From: CAG-488 sp051881315
GTDB taxonomy: Bacteria; Bacillota; Clostridia; Oscillospirales; Acutalibacteraceae
Direction: 5' to 3'
Length of the DNA stretch: 27,665 nucleotides
Assembly: GCA_051881315.1 (NCBI GenBank)
Contig: JBJEPQ010000055.1
Span: 1 to 27,665 of the forward strand
Part shown: in pieces, positions 1 through 6,896 of the stretch
How positions within the stretch are numbered: position 1 is the first letter of the stretch
How the letters are laid out: each line of letters begins with the position of its first letter
Translations under genes and position numbers: made by a program
The notes under the pieces: generated by a model
What the model was told of the DNA's origin: nothing
Seen by the model: only the letters and a program-made list of their open reading frames with translations
Databases searched by the model: none

Positions 1-55
1 GGAAATGTCCTGAGCCGTCTTTTTCTGCGCCCTGAACTGCATCAGTATTTCATTT
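1..55 (-). CDS. sigK: Sporulation sigma factor SigK, 3' half (interrupted, partial)
   Basis: Read on the minus strand from 51 to 1, the sequence encodes EILMQFRAQKKTAQDIS and stays open to the window edge. This matches the sigma-K/sigma-E family just after the CIEN of region 2 (family pattern CIENEILM followed by a KKT-D-S stretch). It has no credible ribosome site or start of its own. The CTG-ATG near 42 is simply the L-M of EILM. Its missing N-terminal part is at the other end of the window (27611-27665). Joining the halves at the AAATG core restores frame exactly. The KKTAQDIS segment favours SigK over SigE. The rest of the gene lies outside the window. Confidence 0.92.
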
Positions 56-75
56 GCTATTTTCGCACAAAGAGG
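41..75. other. Left attachment junction of the element
   Basis: The core CATTT (51-55) is flanked on the chromosome side by GTATTT (45-50) and on the element side by GCTATTTTCGCACAA (56-70). The element-side arm is an inverted match (11 of 15 positions) to the arm TTGTGATAGTATAGC at the opposite end (27597-27611). The two would face each other across ATTT in the excised circle. The core also contains the TG of the recombinase stop codon. Confidence 0.85.
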
Positions 76-1780
76 TTTTTGACTCCTCGTCAATGTCGTC
101 TGTGCCTTCAATTTCAAACGGAAAATCAATCTCATCGTCCTGAACGCCGAAAAGTATCACATGAGCGTTCGCTCCGTCCCAGACAACCTTACGGACAAGT
201 GTTCTGATGGCGGTTCGCTTCTGCTCAACGGTCATGCCGTCAATTCCGTTTCTGAAATTCGTCAGAAGCTGGCGAAAAATATCAAATTCCATATCGGTCA
301 GCTCCTGCTGTGAGGTCAGCCCCTCAAGCTCGTTTATCCTGCTGTCCGTTGTGCCGATCTCCTTGCCGAGCTGTTCAATTCGCTTTGTGACCTGATTTCT
401 TGCGATGCCGTCACCCACATCGGCAAGGGAGTCAACAAGAACGGTGATTTTCTTTTCAAGCTCCGCCTTTTCACGGCGAATCGCACAAAGCTGTTCTTCG
501 TAATCGGAACGGCTTCCCGTGTAGAATTTGCGTCCCTGCTCAAGCTGTCTGATAAATGCGCTGTCGTCCTCGGCAAGCATTTTAATCTGTTCGATTATTG
601 CCGCGTCAAGTGCATTTCCGTTAGCGTTTTTCAAATTGCAGGCAGCTCGCTGACTGCGTTCCTTCAGCTTGCAGACATAGGTAAATGCGGTTTCGCCGTC
701 GGCATTTTTCCGCTTGCTCATCTTTGGATACATCCGGTTTCCGCAGCTGCAAAACAGCAAGCCTGTGAGCAGAGCTTCGTTGTTGCGAGGCTTGCGGTAA
801 GCCTTTGACTTGTTCCTCTCCAAGGATTTCTGAACCTTAACCCACACCTTGCCGGGGATAAGTCCCTGATGCTTGCCGACCGCAACAATCCATTCGTCCG
901 TCGGCAGATGCTCAACCGCCTTGCCCTTTTCCTGATTGGTGCGGTTGTATGCCATAATGCCGTGAACTCCGTCAAAATCCTCCTTGCCCGCAAACAAATC
1001 GGACTCAGCCTTTACAAAGTAGTTATAAGCGTCCTCGTCGGCAATCATATATACCGGATTTTGTAGGATTCCCTTTATTGAAAAGCGTGTAAAATACTTG
1101 CCGTTCTTTGTCCTTATACCACGCTTTATAAGCTCGGCTTCTGTGATTGTCTGCGAGTCATTCTCGATATATAAATCAAAAATAGTCTTGATAATCTCCG
1201 CTTCCTCCGGAACAAGCTCCAGCTTACAGCATTTTTTAGTTTTGCCGTCAACGGTGACGGTCTCAACAGCTGCCGATTTATAACCCGTTGGAGTGATACC
1301 GCCGAGCCAACGACCTGTTTTTGCAAGCTCACGCATATTGTCACGGATTCGCTCTGCGATCGTTTCCCGCTCAAGCTGAGAGAATACAGAGGTGATATAC
1401 ATCATCGCACGTCCCATAGGGGAGGCAGTGTCGAACTGCTCCTTGATTGAAACAAACTCAATGTCCATACGGGAAAGCGATTCTATCAGACCTGCAAAGT
1501 CGCTGATGTTACGGCTGATACGGTCAAGACGGTAAACGATAATAGTCCTGAACCTGTGATTTTTCGCATCATCCATCATTCTCTTGAAATCGGGGCGGTT
1601 GAGATTGCCGCCCGAGAAGCCCTCGTCCTCATAAACAGCAATATTTTTGAGCGCACCCTCACCGTAATGAATACGAATGTACTCCCTGCAAAGCTCGACC
1701 TGATTGCCGATACTCTCACCCTTGCCCGTAAACTTCGACTTTCGTGAATAAATTGCTATACAATCCTCATTCTTTCTCAT
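50..1780 (-). CDS. Large serine recombinase (skin-element/SpoIVCA-type site-specific recombinase)
   Basis: This 576-residue protein would integrate and excise the element by cutting, exchanging and religating DNA through a serine-DNA intermediate. The N-terminal resolvase domain has the nucleophile motif YSRKS (Ser15), the FSGGNLNRPDF segment and the YRLDRISR motif (83-90). A recombinase domain follows from about 164 (PTGYKSA). A zinc ribbon has Cys344, Cys346, Cys370 and Cys381. A coiled coil (about 425-490) precedes the C-terminal tail. I chose the start at 1780 rather than an upstream in-frame ATG at 1801, because GGAGG (1787-1791) sits 6 bases before it. The gene ends in the attachment core, and its TGA stop is completed by one chromosomal base. 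In the circular form the frame would continue. It lies beside the sigK 3' half on the same strand, as expected of a skin recombinase. The family is certain; sigK-specific function is inferred from position. Confidence 0.93.
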   Translation of the reverse strand: MRKNEDCIAIYSRKSKFTGKGESIGNQVELCREYIRIHYGEGALKNIAVYEDEGFSGGNLNRPDFKRMMDDAKNHRFRTIIVYRLDRISRNISDFAGLIESLSRMDIEFVSIKEQFDTASPMGRAMMYITSVFSQLERETIAERIRDNMRELAKTGRWLGGITPTGYKSAAVETVTVDGKTKKCCKLELVPEEAEIIKTIFDLYIENDSQTITEAELIKRGIRTKNGKYFTRFSIKGILQNPVYMIADEDAYNYFVKAESDLFAGKEDFDGVHGIMAYNRTNQEKGKAVEHLPTDEWIVAVGKHQGLIPGKVWVKVQKSLERNKSKAYRKPRNNEALLTGLLFCSCGNRMYPKMSKRKNADGETAFTYVCKLKERSQRAACNLKNANGNALDAAIIEQIKMLAEDDSAFIRQLEQGRKFYTGSRSDYEEQLCAIRREKAELEKKITVLVDSLADVGDGIARNQVTKRIEQLGKEIGTTDSRINELEGLTSQQELTDMEFDIFRQLLTNFRNGIDGMTVEQKRTAIRTLVRKVVWDGANAHVILFGVQDDEIDFPFEIEGTDDIDEESKTSLCENSK

Positions 1781-1803
1781 AAAACACCTCCGAAAAATCA
1801 TTT

Positions 1804-1812
1804 TACGGTATG
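1804..1812 (-). promoter_or_regulatory. Candidate mother-cell sigma (sigma-E/K type) -10 element for the recombinase
   Basis: On the minus strand, CATACCGTA lies 12 bases upstream of the recombinase ribosome site. It fits the CATAnnnTA -10 pattern of sigma-E/sigma-K promoters. The -35 side is weak: an AC at 1832-1833 is spaced slightly long. A TATAAT (1814-1819, minus) partly overlaps and could instead serve a vegetative sigma, but it also lacks a good -35. The segment 1802-1836 contains a loose inverted repeat (TTTACG...CGTAAA) that could be an operator. Confidence 0.35.
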
Positions 1813-1860
1813 TATTATATTAAAATACAACGTAAAGTATTTATGAAGAAGATAGAGAAT

Positions 1861-1890
1861 TTGAAAATTTGTTAGCAATGTCAGTATAAT
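1861..1890 (+). promoter_or_regulatory. Possible upstream sigma-A promoter
   Basis: TTGAAA (1861-1866) and TATAAT (1885-1890) are separated by 18 bases. The pair points toward the EPS operon but lies more than 300 bases before its first gene. It could give a long leader transcript or drive a short unrecognised RNA. Confidence 0.4.
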
Positions 1891-1994
1891 AAAAGCACTT
1901 TACTAATAGATTAGGGTTTGGGTCTTTTCTGCTTTTTTATATCTATTTTATTTGTTTTAGAACCTCTGTTTGTTGTTTTAACCGAGCTATGAGT

Positions 1995-2012
1995 TTTTTT
2001 GTTAACAAAAAA
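1995..2012. repeat. Perfect 18-base palindrome
   Basis: TTTTTTGTTAACAAAAAA is fully self-complementary around GTTAAC. It lies between the two candidate EPS promoters and could be a regulator site. With only A/T arms it would be a poor terminator. Confidence 0.5.
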
Positions 2013-2103
2013 TCAATATTTTAGAAATAAATACAAAACAAAATTGAACAATCGGTGCAAAAACGTGCAGCGGTACAAATATATTGAGAACGTGCGATAA
2101 TTA

Positions 2104-2132
2104 TTGAATTTTTTAAGTTTATGTGATATAAT
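2104..2132 (+). promoter_or_regulatory. Main EPS operon promoter (extended -10)
   Basis: TTGAAT (2104-2109) and TATAAT (2127-2132) are 17 bases apart, and a TG at 2124-2125 gives an extended -10 (TGATATAAT). Transcription would start near 2139, leaving a leader of about 75 bases before the ATG at 2214. The ribosome site AGGAG is at 2201-2205. Confidence 0.7.
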
Positions 2133-2213
2133 TAACAATCAGAATAATGGGTATTTGTATATTTATACATTTTTAGTTTTGTTAAAATCTAAACTTTCTG
2201 AGGAGATCCTTAT

Positions 2214-2981
2214 ATGAAGAAAAACAACAAAGCCGGAAGAGAATACTATACTATTGATTTATTGCATATCGTTAAAACGCTTTGGCAAAAGATATGGCTG
2301 ATTGCGTTATCGGGTGTGATTGCCGCCGGAATAGGCTTTTCCGTATCGGCTTTTTTGATTGAACCCGAGTATTCATCATCAATAATGCTATATGTTAACA
2401 ACAGCTCGTTTTCGTTGGGCAACACAAGCTTCAGCATCAGCTCTTCCGAAATTACTGCCGCACAGAGTCTTGTTAAGACATACGGTGAAATTCTTAATAA
2501 CCGTACAACCCTGGAGCGTGTTATCGAAAAGGCCGATGTTCCTTATTCGTATAAGCAGTTAAAAAGTAAAATTCAATCCGGTCAGTCCAACAATACCGAA
2601 ATTATGAGGGTTGATGTTACAACTAACGATCCCTATGAGGCCGCAAAGATTGCCAACTGTATTGCAGAGGTTCTTCCTGTAAGAATATCGGAAATTATAG
2701 ACGGTGCATCCATGGAGGTTGTTGATGCTGCGGTACCCAACCTTGAAAAAGTATCGCCGAGCATTACCCAATATACCGCTATCGGTTTAATTTTAGGCGT
2801 GTTAATTTCAGCTTTTGTTTTTGCTGTAGGTGCTATGATGGATGATACTATCCACGATGAAGAGTATATTTTACAAACATATGACTATCCGATTTTGGCT
2901 AAGGTTCCCGATCTTTTAGGTTCAAACGGTAAAAAGTACGGCTACTATAGCACCAAAAAGAAAACCTCGAAGAATTCATAA
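2214..2981 (+). CDS. Wzz/YveK-family capsular polysaccharide co-polymerase (BY-kinase modulator)
   Basis: This 255-residue membrane protein sets polysaccharide chain length and activates the partner tyrosine kinase, like CapA/CpsC/EpsA. Two transmembrane segments (about 27-49 and 187-210) flank an extracellular domain. The Pro-containing stretch before the second segment (PNLEKVSPS) is typical of the Wzz family. The C-terminus is short and cytoplasmic with a basic tail. In Gram-positive bacteria the modulator and the kinase are separate proteins, and the kinase follows here after 15 bases. It is the first gene of the operon, with AGGAG 8 bases before the ATG. Confidence 0.9.
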   Translation: MKKNNKAGREYYTIDLLHIVKTLWQKIWLIALSGVIAAGIGFSVSAFLIEPEYSSSIMLYVNNSSFSLGNTSFSISSSEITAAQSLVKTYGEILNNRTTLERVIEKADVPYSYKQLKSKIQSGQSNNTEIMRVDVTTNDPYEAAKIANCIAEVLPVRISEIIDGASMEVVDAAVPNLEKVSPSITQYTAIGLILGVLISAFVFAVGAMMDDTIHDEEYILQTYDYPILAKVPDLLGSNGKKYGYYSTKKKTSKNS

Positions 2982-2996
2982 GGACGGTGATGAGAT

Positions 2997-3758
2997 ATGG
3001 GATTATTAAACGGAAAGAAAACAGATGTAGTGTTTTCTGAAAAAGACATGAAAAAAACCTTACACAAGAATCTTGAATTTACGGCTGTTGAACAGTATAA
3101 AATTCTCAGAACCAACCTTGATTTTACCTTGCCCGAGGATGTAAAGTGTCCGATTATCGGCGTAACAAGCTCGATGAGAGGTGAGGGTAAAAGTACCACC
3201 GCAGTTAATCTTTCATATGTGCTTGCCGAAAAAGGCAACCCCGTTCTCCTCATTGACGGTGACCTGAGAATTCCCTCGATTGCTAAAAAGATGAATATTG
3301 ATCCGTCTCCCGGTCTTACCGATTTGCTTATGGGGTACGGTGCTCATATGCCGGATTTCCAATCAGCTTTATTAAAGAACTGGTATATATTGCCTTCAGG
3401 TGATATTCCTCCCAATCCGTCAGAGCTTCTCGGCTCCCACAGAATGGAATATATTCTTAACAGCCTTCGTGAAAGCTTTGATTATATTGTCATAGATTTG
3501 CCGCCCGTTAATATTGTTTCGGACGCTTTGTCAATAGCTTCTCTTATTACCGGAATGGTTGTTGTTGTCCGTGAGGACTATACGGAAAAGAAAGAATTGG
3601 AGCGTTGCTTCAGACAGCTTCAGCTTTCAAATGTTAATGTCCTCGGTTGTATTTTGAACGAATCGAAAAACGACGGTGGATCTTACAAGAAATACAAAAA
3701 GCATAAGTATTATAAGTACTATAAGTATTATCAAAGTTCATCGAAGAGTGATAAGTAA
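2997..3758 (+). CDS. BY-kinase, CpsD/CapB-type tyrosine-protein kinase
   Basis: This 253-residue cytoplasmic ATPase autophosphorylates on a C-terminal tyrosine cluster and controls polymerisation and export of the polysaccharide. Visible motifs are Walker A (SSMRGEGKST, 58-67), Walker A' (VLLIDGDLR, 83-91) and Walker B (YIVIDLPP, 163-170). The tail is extremely Tyr/Lys-rich and includes three KYY units (237-245). The stop codon overlaps the ATG of the phosphatase by one base, so the kinase and its antagonist are probably translationally coupled. Confidence 0.94.
   Translation: MGLLNGKKTDVVFSEKDMKKTLHKNLEFTAVEQYKILRTNLDFTLPEDVKCPIIGVTSSMRGEGKSTTAVNLSYVLAEKGNPVLLIDGDLRIPSIAKKMNIDPSPGLTDLLMGYGAHMPDFQSALLKNWYILPSGDIPPNPSELLGSHRMEYILNSLRESFDYIVIDLPPVNIVSDALSIASLITGMVVVVREDYTEKKELERCFRQLQLSNVNVLGCILNESKNDGGSYKKYKKHKYYKYYKYYQSSSKSDK
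3705..3731 (+). repeat. KYY-coding 9-base tandem repeat in the kinase tail
   Basis: Three consecutive 9-base units (AAG-TAT/TAC-TAT) encode KYY-KYY-KYY, where BY-kinases carry their autophosphorylated tyrosines. Slippage would change the number of tyrosines without breaking the frame. Confidence 0.75.
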
Positions 3759-4450
3759 TGATTGATTGGCATGCTCATATTTTGCCGGGTATTGACGACG
3801 GAAGCGGCGATATTGATGAAAGCCTTGCGCTTTTAAAAATGCAGCTTGAGCAGGGTGCAGATACCGTAATTGCAACGCCTCACTTTTTTGCCAACGATGA
3901 AACCGTTGATGAATTTTTAGCTCGCAGAGATGCAAGCTACAATAATTTGGCTGCGGCAGTTCAAGGCGAAATCCCTCATATTATTTGCGGTGCCGAGGTT
4001 AAATATTATCCGGGTATCAGCAAATTAGAGACATTGCGTAAGCTCTGTATCGGCGAAAGTAATCTGCTTTTGCTTGAAATGTCAATGGGCAAATGGACCG
4101 AATACACAATCAGAGAATTGACCGAAATTTCCGTTGCTCACGGTGTGAGGGTTGTTCTTGCCCACATCGACAGATATTTGAAAATTCAAAGTGATTCTGC
4201 ATGGGAACGCCTTTATGAAAGCGGAATTTTAATGCAGGCAAACGCTTCGTTTTTCAATGAGTTTTTCACAAAGAGAAAAGCTTTAGATATGTTAGCTCAA
4301 GGCGGTATTCATATGATCGGTTCGGATTGCCACAACGTTCGCAACCGTCCGCCGAGATTAAACAAAACGTATGACCTTATCCGCAAAAGGTTCAGCGATG
4401 AGTTTGTTACACAGTTTAATGAGTATGGTTATTCACTGCTCTTTGAATAA
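3758..4450 (+). CDS. PHP-family manganese-dependent tyrosine phosphatase (CpsB/CapC/YwqE type)
   Basis: This 230-residue cytoplasmic enzyme removes phosphate from the BY-kinase tail, so the kinase cycles. Metal-binding PHP motifs are visible: WHAHILPGIDDGS (His5, His7, Asp13, Asp14), TPH (His42), Glu80 in GAEVKYY, His136 in LAHIDRY, and SDCH (Asp190, His192). Its length matches the family. It overlaps the kinase stop by one base. An opposing kinase and phosphatase next to a Wzz-type modulator is the standard regulatory module of Gram-positive EPS and capsule loci. Confidence 0.93.
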   Translation: MIDWHAHILPGIDDGSGDIDESLALLKMQLEQGADTVIATPHFFANDETVDEFLARRDASYNNLAAAVQGEIPHIICGAEVKYYPGISKLETLRKLCIGESNLLLLEMSMGKWTEYTIRELTEISVAHGVRVVLAHIDRYLKIQSDSAWERLYESGILMQANASFFNEFFTKRKALDMLAQGGIHMIGSDCHNVRNRPPRLNKTYDLIRKRFSDEFVTQFNEYGYSLLFE

Positions 4451-4476
4451 AAATTTTATTTGAAAGGATTTTTATT

Positions 4477-5166
4477 ATGAAAAAATTGTCAGTCTTTTTA
4501 TCAGTAGTTTTAGTAGCTGCGATTCTCTGCGTCGGCGCATTTGCCGCTCCCTTCGTAAGAAGCCCGGGAGCCGCTCCCGGACCGGAGCTTGTAGAGTATG
4601 AGTCCGAATCCGCAGATTGTACAGCCGAATTGATTATCACACCGTTTTCTCGCCGTGATGAGCTTGACTCGGATTTGAGATCAATGATTATGACGGCATA
4701 TAACGAAATCAAATCCGCCGATGATATCACTTCCTTAAACAAGGATTTAGCCGGTGTTGCTCAAAGAAAAGGCATCCCGACCAGGAATCTTGCAGTAAGC
4801 GAGCTGTTCGATGTTCACTATGTTCATTGCGATATCCACGACGCACACGGCAGCTTCAGAATTAAGATAAGCAGTGAAAGCGCCGAAAAATTTGTAGCTC
4901 TTTTGCATTATTACAACGGTACCTGGGAGCTGATTGATAATGCAAGGGTTGAGGGCGAATACTTGATATTCAGCATTAAAGATTTTTCTCCTTTTGCCAT
5001 TGTTATTGATAATTCCGAAAATGTTACCGATACGGGAGCTGCGGAAACTCCTTTAACAGGTAATATGGAGGGCAACATCAAAATTGCAGTATTGGCAACC
5101 GTAATGTGCGGTTCTTTGGTAGCAGGTATTATCCTTTGGAAAAAATCTAAAAAACAGGCCGCATAA
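4477..5166 (+). CDS. Small sortase-type cell-wall surface protein (TPLTG sorting signal)
   Basis: This 229-residue protein has a signal peptide (1 to about 23, ending AFA) and an external domain of about 165 residues that I do not recognise. It ends in a sorting-signal-like tail: TPLTG (191-195), a hydrophobic segment and a basic end (KKSKKQAA). TPLTG fits the looser xPxTG class rather than LPXTG. It sits between the phosphatase and the LCP gene, so it is probably made with the EPS. The class B sortase at 26638-27408 is the obvious candidate anchor enzyme. Alternatively it may simply stay in the membrane through the C-terminal segment. Confidence 0.75.
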   Translation: MKKLSVFLSVVLVAAILCVGAFAAPFVRSPGAAPGPELVEYESESADCTAELIITPFSRRDELDSDLRSMIMTAYNEIKSADDITSLNKDLAGVAQRKGIPTRNLAVSELFDVHYVHCDIHDAHGSFRIKISSESAEKFVALLHYYNGTWELIDNARVEGEYLIFSIKDFSPFAIVIDNSENVTDTGAAETPLTGNMEGNIKIAVLATVMCGSLVAGIILWKKSKKQAA

Positions 5167-5179
5167 ATGAGGAGTCTTT

Positions 5180-6169
5180 ATGGGAAAAAAACGAAACGGT
5201 AAAAGAAAACTTATGCGATATTTATCTGTCGCTCTTTTGATAATTTTTCTTTTAACAGGTGCTTTTTTGCTTTTAGAATTATGGGAGAAGCGTCAAGGTA
5301 ATTTCCCTGAGCAAGAACCGCAGGACGCCGCAATAGAATATAACGGTGTTGAGTATGTGAAAAACGAAAATGTCGAATCGTTTTTAATCATGGGACTTGA
5401 TAAGTTTGAGGACGCCATAGATAACGAGTCCTATAACAATAATCAGCAGGCTGACTTTTTGATGCTGTTGGTTTTTGACAACGAAGAAAAGAAGTGCACA
5501 GCTCTTCATCTTAACCGAGATACTATGGTTGATATGAACATTCTGGGTGTTGCAGGTCAAAAGGTTGGCACGGTTAATAAACAGCTTGCGCTTGCGCATA
5601 CCTACGGTAACGGCAAGGACGTAAGCTGCCGAAACACGGCGGACGCTGTTTCGGGACTTCTGAACGAAGTCAAGGTCAACCACTATTTGTCAATAACCAT
5701 GGATGCAGTTCCTGTTCTGAATGACCTTTTGGGCGGTGTTGAGGTTACCGTGCTGGATGATTTCACCGGCATTGACGACACGCTTAAAAAGGGTGAAACG
5801 GTAACGCTTCACGGTGAGCATGCACTCACTTATGTGCGTACCCGTTACGGTCTTGAGGACAGCTCCAACAGCACCCGTATGGTGCGCCAAAAACAATATT
5901 TAAATGCAATTTATGACAAAGCTATGCTCAGAATTGAAGAAGATGATGAGTTTGTTGTTGAAGCATCCGTGAAGCTTGCGGACTATATTGTGTCTGACCG
6001 TTCTGTTAATCAGTTACAGGAGCTTGCAAAAAAGCTGTCGCAATATGAGCTTACCGAAATTGACAGTATTGAAGGTGATTCAGCGGTCAAAGACGGCTTG
6101 ATGGAGTTTTATCCAGATGCCGATTCGGTAAATGAAATTGTATTTGATTTATTTTATAAAGAGAAGTAA
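5180..6169 (+). CDS. LytR-CpsA-Psr (LCP) family glycopolymer ligase
   Basis: This 329-residue membrane-anchored protein has one N-terminal transmembrane segment (about 12-35) and an external LCP domain. LCP proteins transfer undecaprenyl-linked glycopolymers (teichoic acid, capsule) onto peptidoglycan. Recognisable features are FLIMGLD near the domain start, the ADFLMLLVF strand, LHLNRDTMVDM (the conserved Arg-Asp pair), and HALTYVRTRYG with the following Arg-rich SNSTRMVRQKQYL. GAGGAG precedes the ATG. In this operon it is the likely last step of EPS attachment to the wall. Confidence 0.92.
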   Translation: MGKKRNGKRKLMRYLSVALLIIFLLTGAFLLLELWEKRQGNFPEQEPQDAAIEYNGVEYVKNENVESFLIMGLDKFEDAIDNESYNNNQQADFLMLLVFDNEEKKCTALHLNRDTMVDMNILGVAGQKVGTVNKQLALAHTYGNGKDVSCRNTADAVSGLLNEVKVNHYLSITMDAVPVLNDLLGGVEVTVLDDFTGIDDTLKKGETVTLHGEHALTYVRTRYGLEDSSNSTRMVRQKQYLNAIYDKAMLRIEEDDEFVVEASVKLADYIVSDRSVNQLQELAKKLSQYELTEIDSIEGDSAVKDGLMEFYPDADSVNEIVFDLFYKEK

Positions 6170-6209
6170 ACAAGATTATAAAAGGAAGTAATCAAGATAG
6201 GAGGAGAGT

Positions 6210-6896
6210 ATGAAAGGCACAAACAATTATTCAATTTCCTCCGGTCCGCGAAGTAAAAATCCTGATTCCGAAATTGTAATATATAAAAATCCTGTCTATA
6301 TTATAGCTAAAAGATGCTTTGATATTGTTTTTTCTTTGCTGTGCTTAATTGTTTTTGCAATTCCGATGCTGTTAACAATGCTGATAATCGTTATTGACAG
6401 CCCGGGTGCACCTCCTATTTATACTCAGGACAGAGTAGGCAAAAACGGCAAGGTATTTAAGTTTTACAAATTACGTTCAATGGTGCCGAATGCAGATCAA
6501 ATGCTTGATTCATTGCTTGATCAAAACGAAATGGAAGGTCCTGCATTTAAGATTTCGGATGATCCCCGTATTACACGGGTCGGTCGGTTTATCAGAAAAA
6601 CATGTATTGATGAACTGCCTCAGCTCTGGAATATTTTAAAGGGAGATATGAGCTTTGTCGGACCACGTCCGCCCCTTCCCAGAGAGGTTGAACAGTACGA
6701 CGAATATCAGTTTGGCCGTTTGGCAGTTACTCCCGGACTGACTTGTTATTGGCAGATTCAGCCTAACAGAAACAGCCTGACTTGCGATGAGTGGTTTGAA
6801 ATGGATTTAAAGTATATTGAAGAAAGATGCTTTATAACCGACTTGATTATTTTATTTAAAACCGTAGGTGCTGTTTTGAACATGGAGGGTGTATAA
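6210..6896 (+). CDS. Undecaprenyl-phosphate sugar-1-phosphate transferase (initiating glycosyltransferase)
   Basis: This 228-residue membrane enzyme of the bacterial sugar transferase family puts the first sugar-phosphate on the lipid carrier. One hydrophobic segment (about 36-62) precedes the cytoplasmic catalytic domain. That domain has KFYKLRSM, the Asp-Glu pair in DELPQLWNILKGDMSFVGPR, and PRPPLPREVEQY. The short form without the extra N-terminal membrane helices is like EpsL or PglC. A strong AGGAGGAG site precedes the ATG. The stop overlaps the next ATG by one base. The sugar is not predictable from sequence. Confidence 0.93.
   Translation: MKGTNNYSISSGPRSKNPDSEIVIYKNPVYIIAKRCFDIVFSLLCLIVFAIPMLLTMLIIVIDSPGAPPIYTQDRVGKNGKVFKFYKLRSMVPNADQMLDSLLDQNEMEGPAFKISDDPRITRVGRFIRKTCIDELPQLWNILKGDMSFVGPRPPLPREVEQYDEYQFGRLAVTPGLTCYWQIQPNRNSLTCDEWFEMDLKYIEERCFITDLIILFKTVGAVLNMEGV

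Larger units (their letters stand above)
1802..2213. other. Divergent intergenic control region between recombinase and EPS operon
   Basis: This 412-base AT-rich gap separates the minus-strand recombinase from the plus-strand EPS operon. It holds the candidate recombinase promoter, two plus-strand sigma-A-like promoters, an 18-base perfect palindrome centred on GTTAAC (1995-2012), and a direct repeat AACGTGC at 2062-2068 and 2089-2095 just upstream of the main promoter. I see no convincing small ORF and no intrinsic terminator in it. Confidence 0.6.

Noticed and set aside
1..42. ATG at 42 (minus strand) as the start of a new gene (MQFRAQKKTAQDIS...)
   Set aside because: It has no ribosome site, and the residues before it in frame (EIL) continue the sigma-K motif CIEN-EILM found at the other end of the window. 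It is an internal methionine of sigK.
50..1780. Recombinase as part of a transposon or plain prophage
   Set aside because: There are no terminal inverted repeats, transposition genes or phage genes, and both ends fall precisely inside one sigma-factor gene, which fits a sigK-intervening element better.
1778..1801. Upstream in-frame ATG at 1801 as the recombinase start
   Set aside because: No ribosome site precedes it, whereas GGAGG is ideally placed for the ATG at 1780. The extra seven residues are not part of the resolvase fold.
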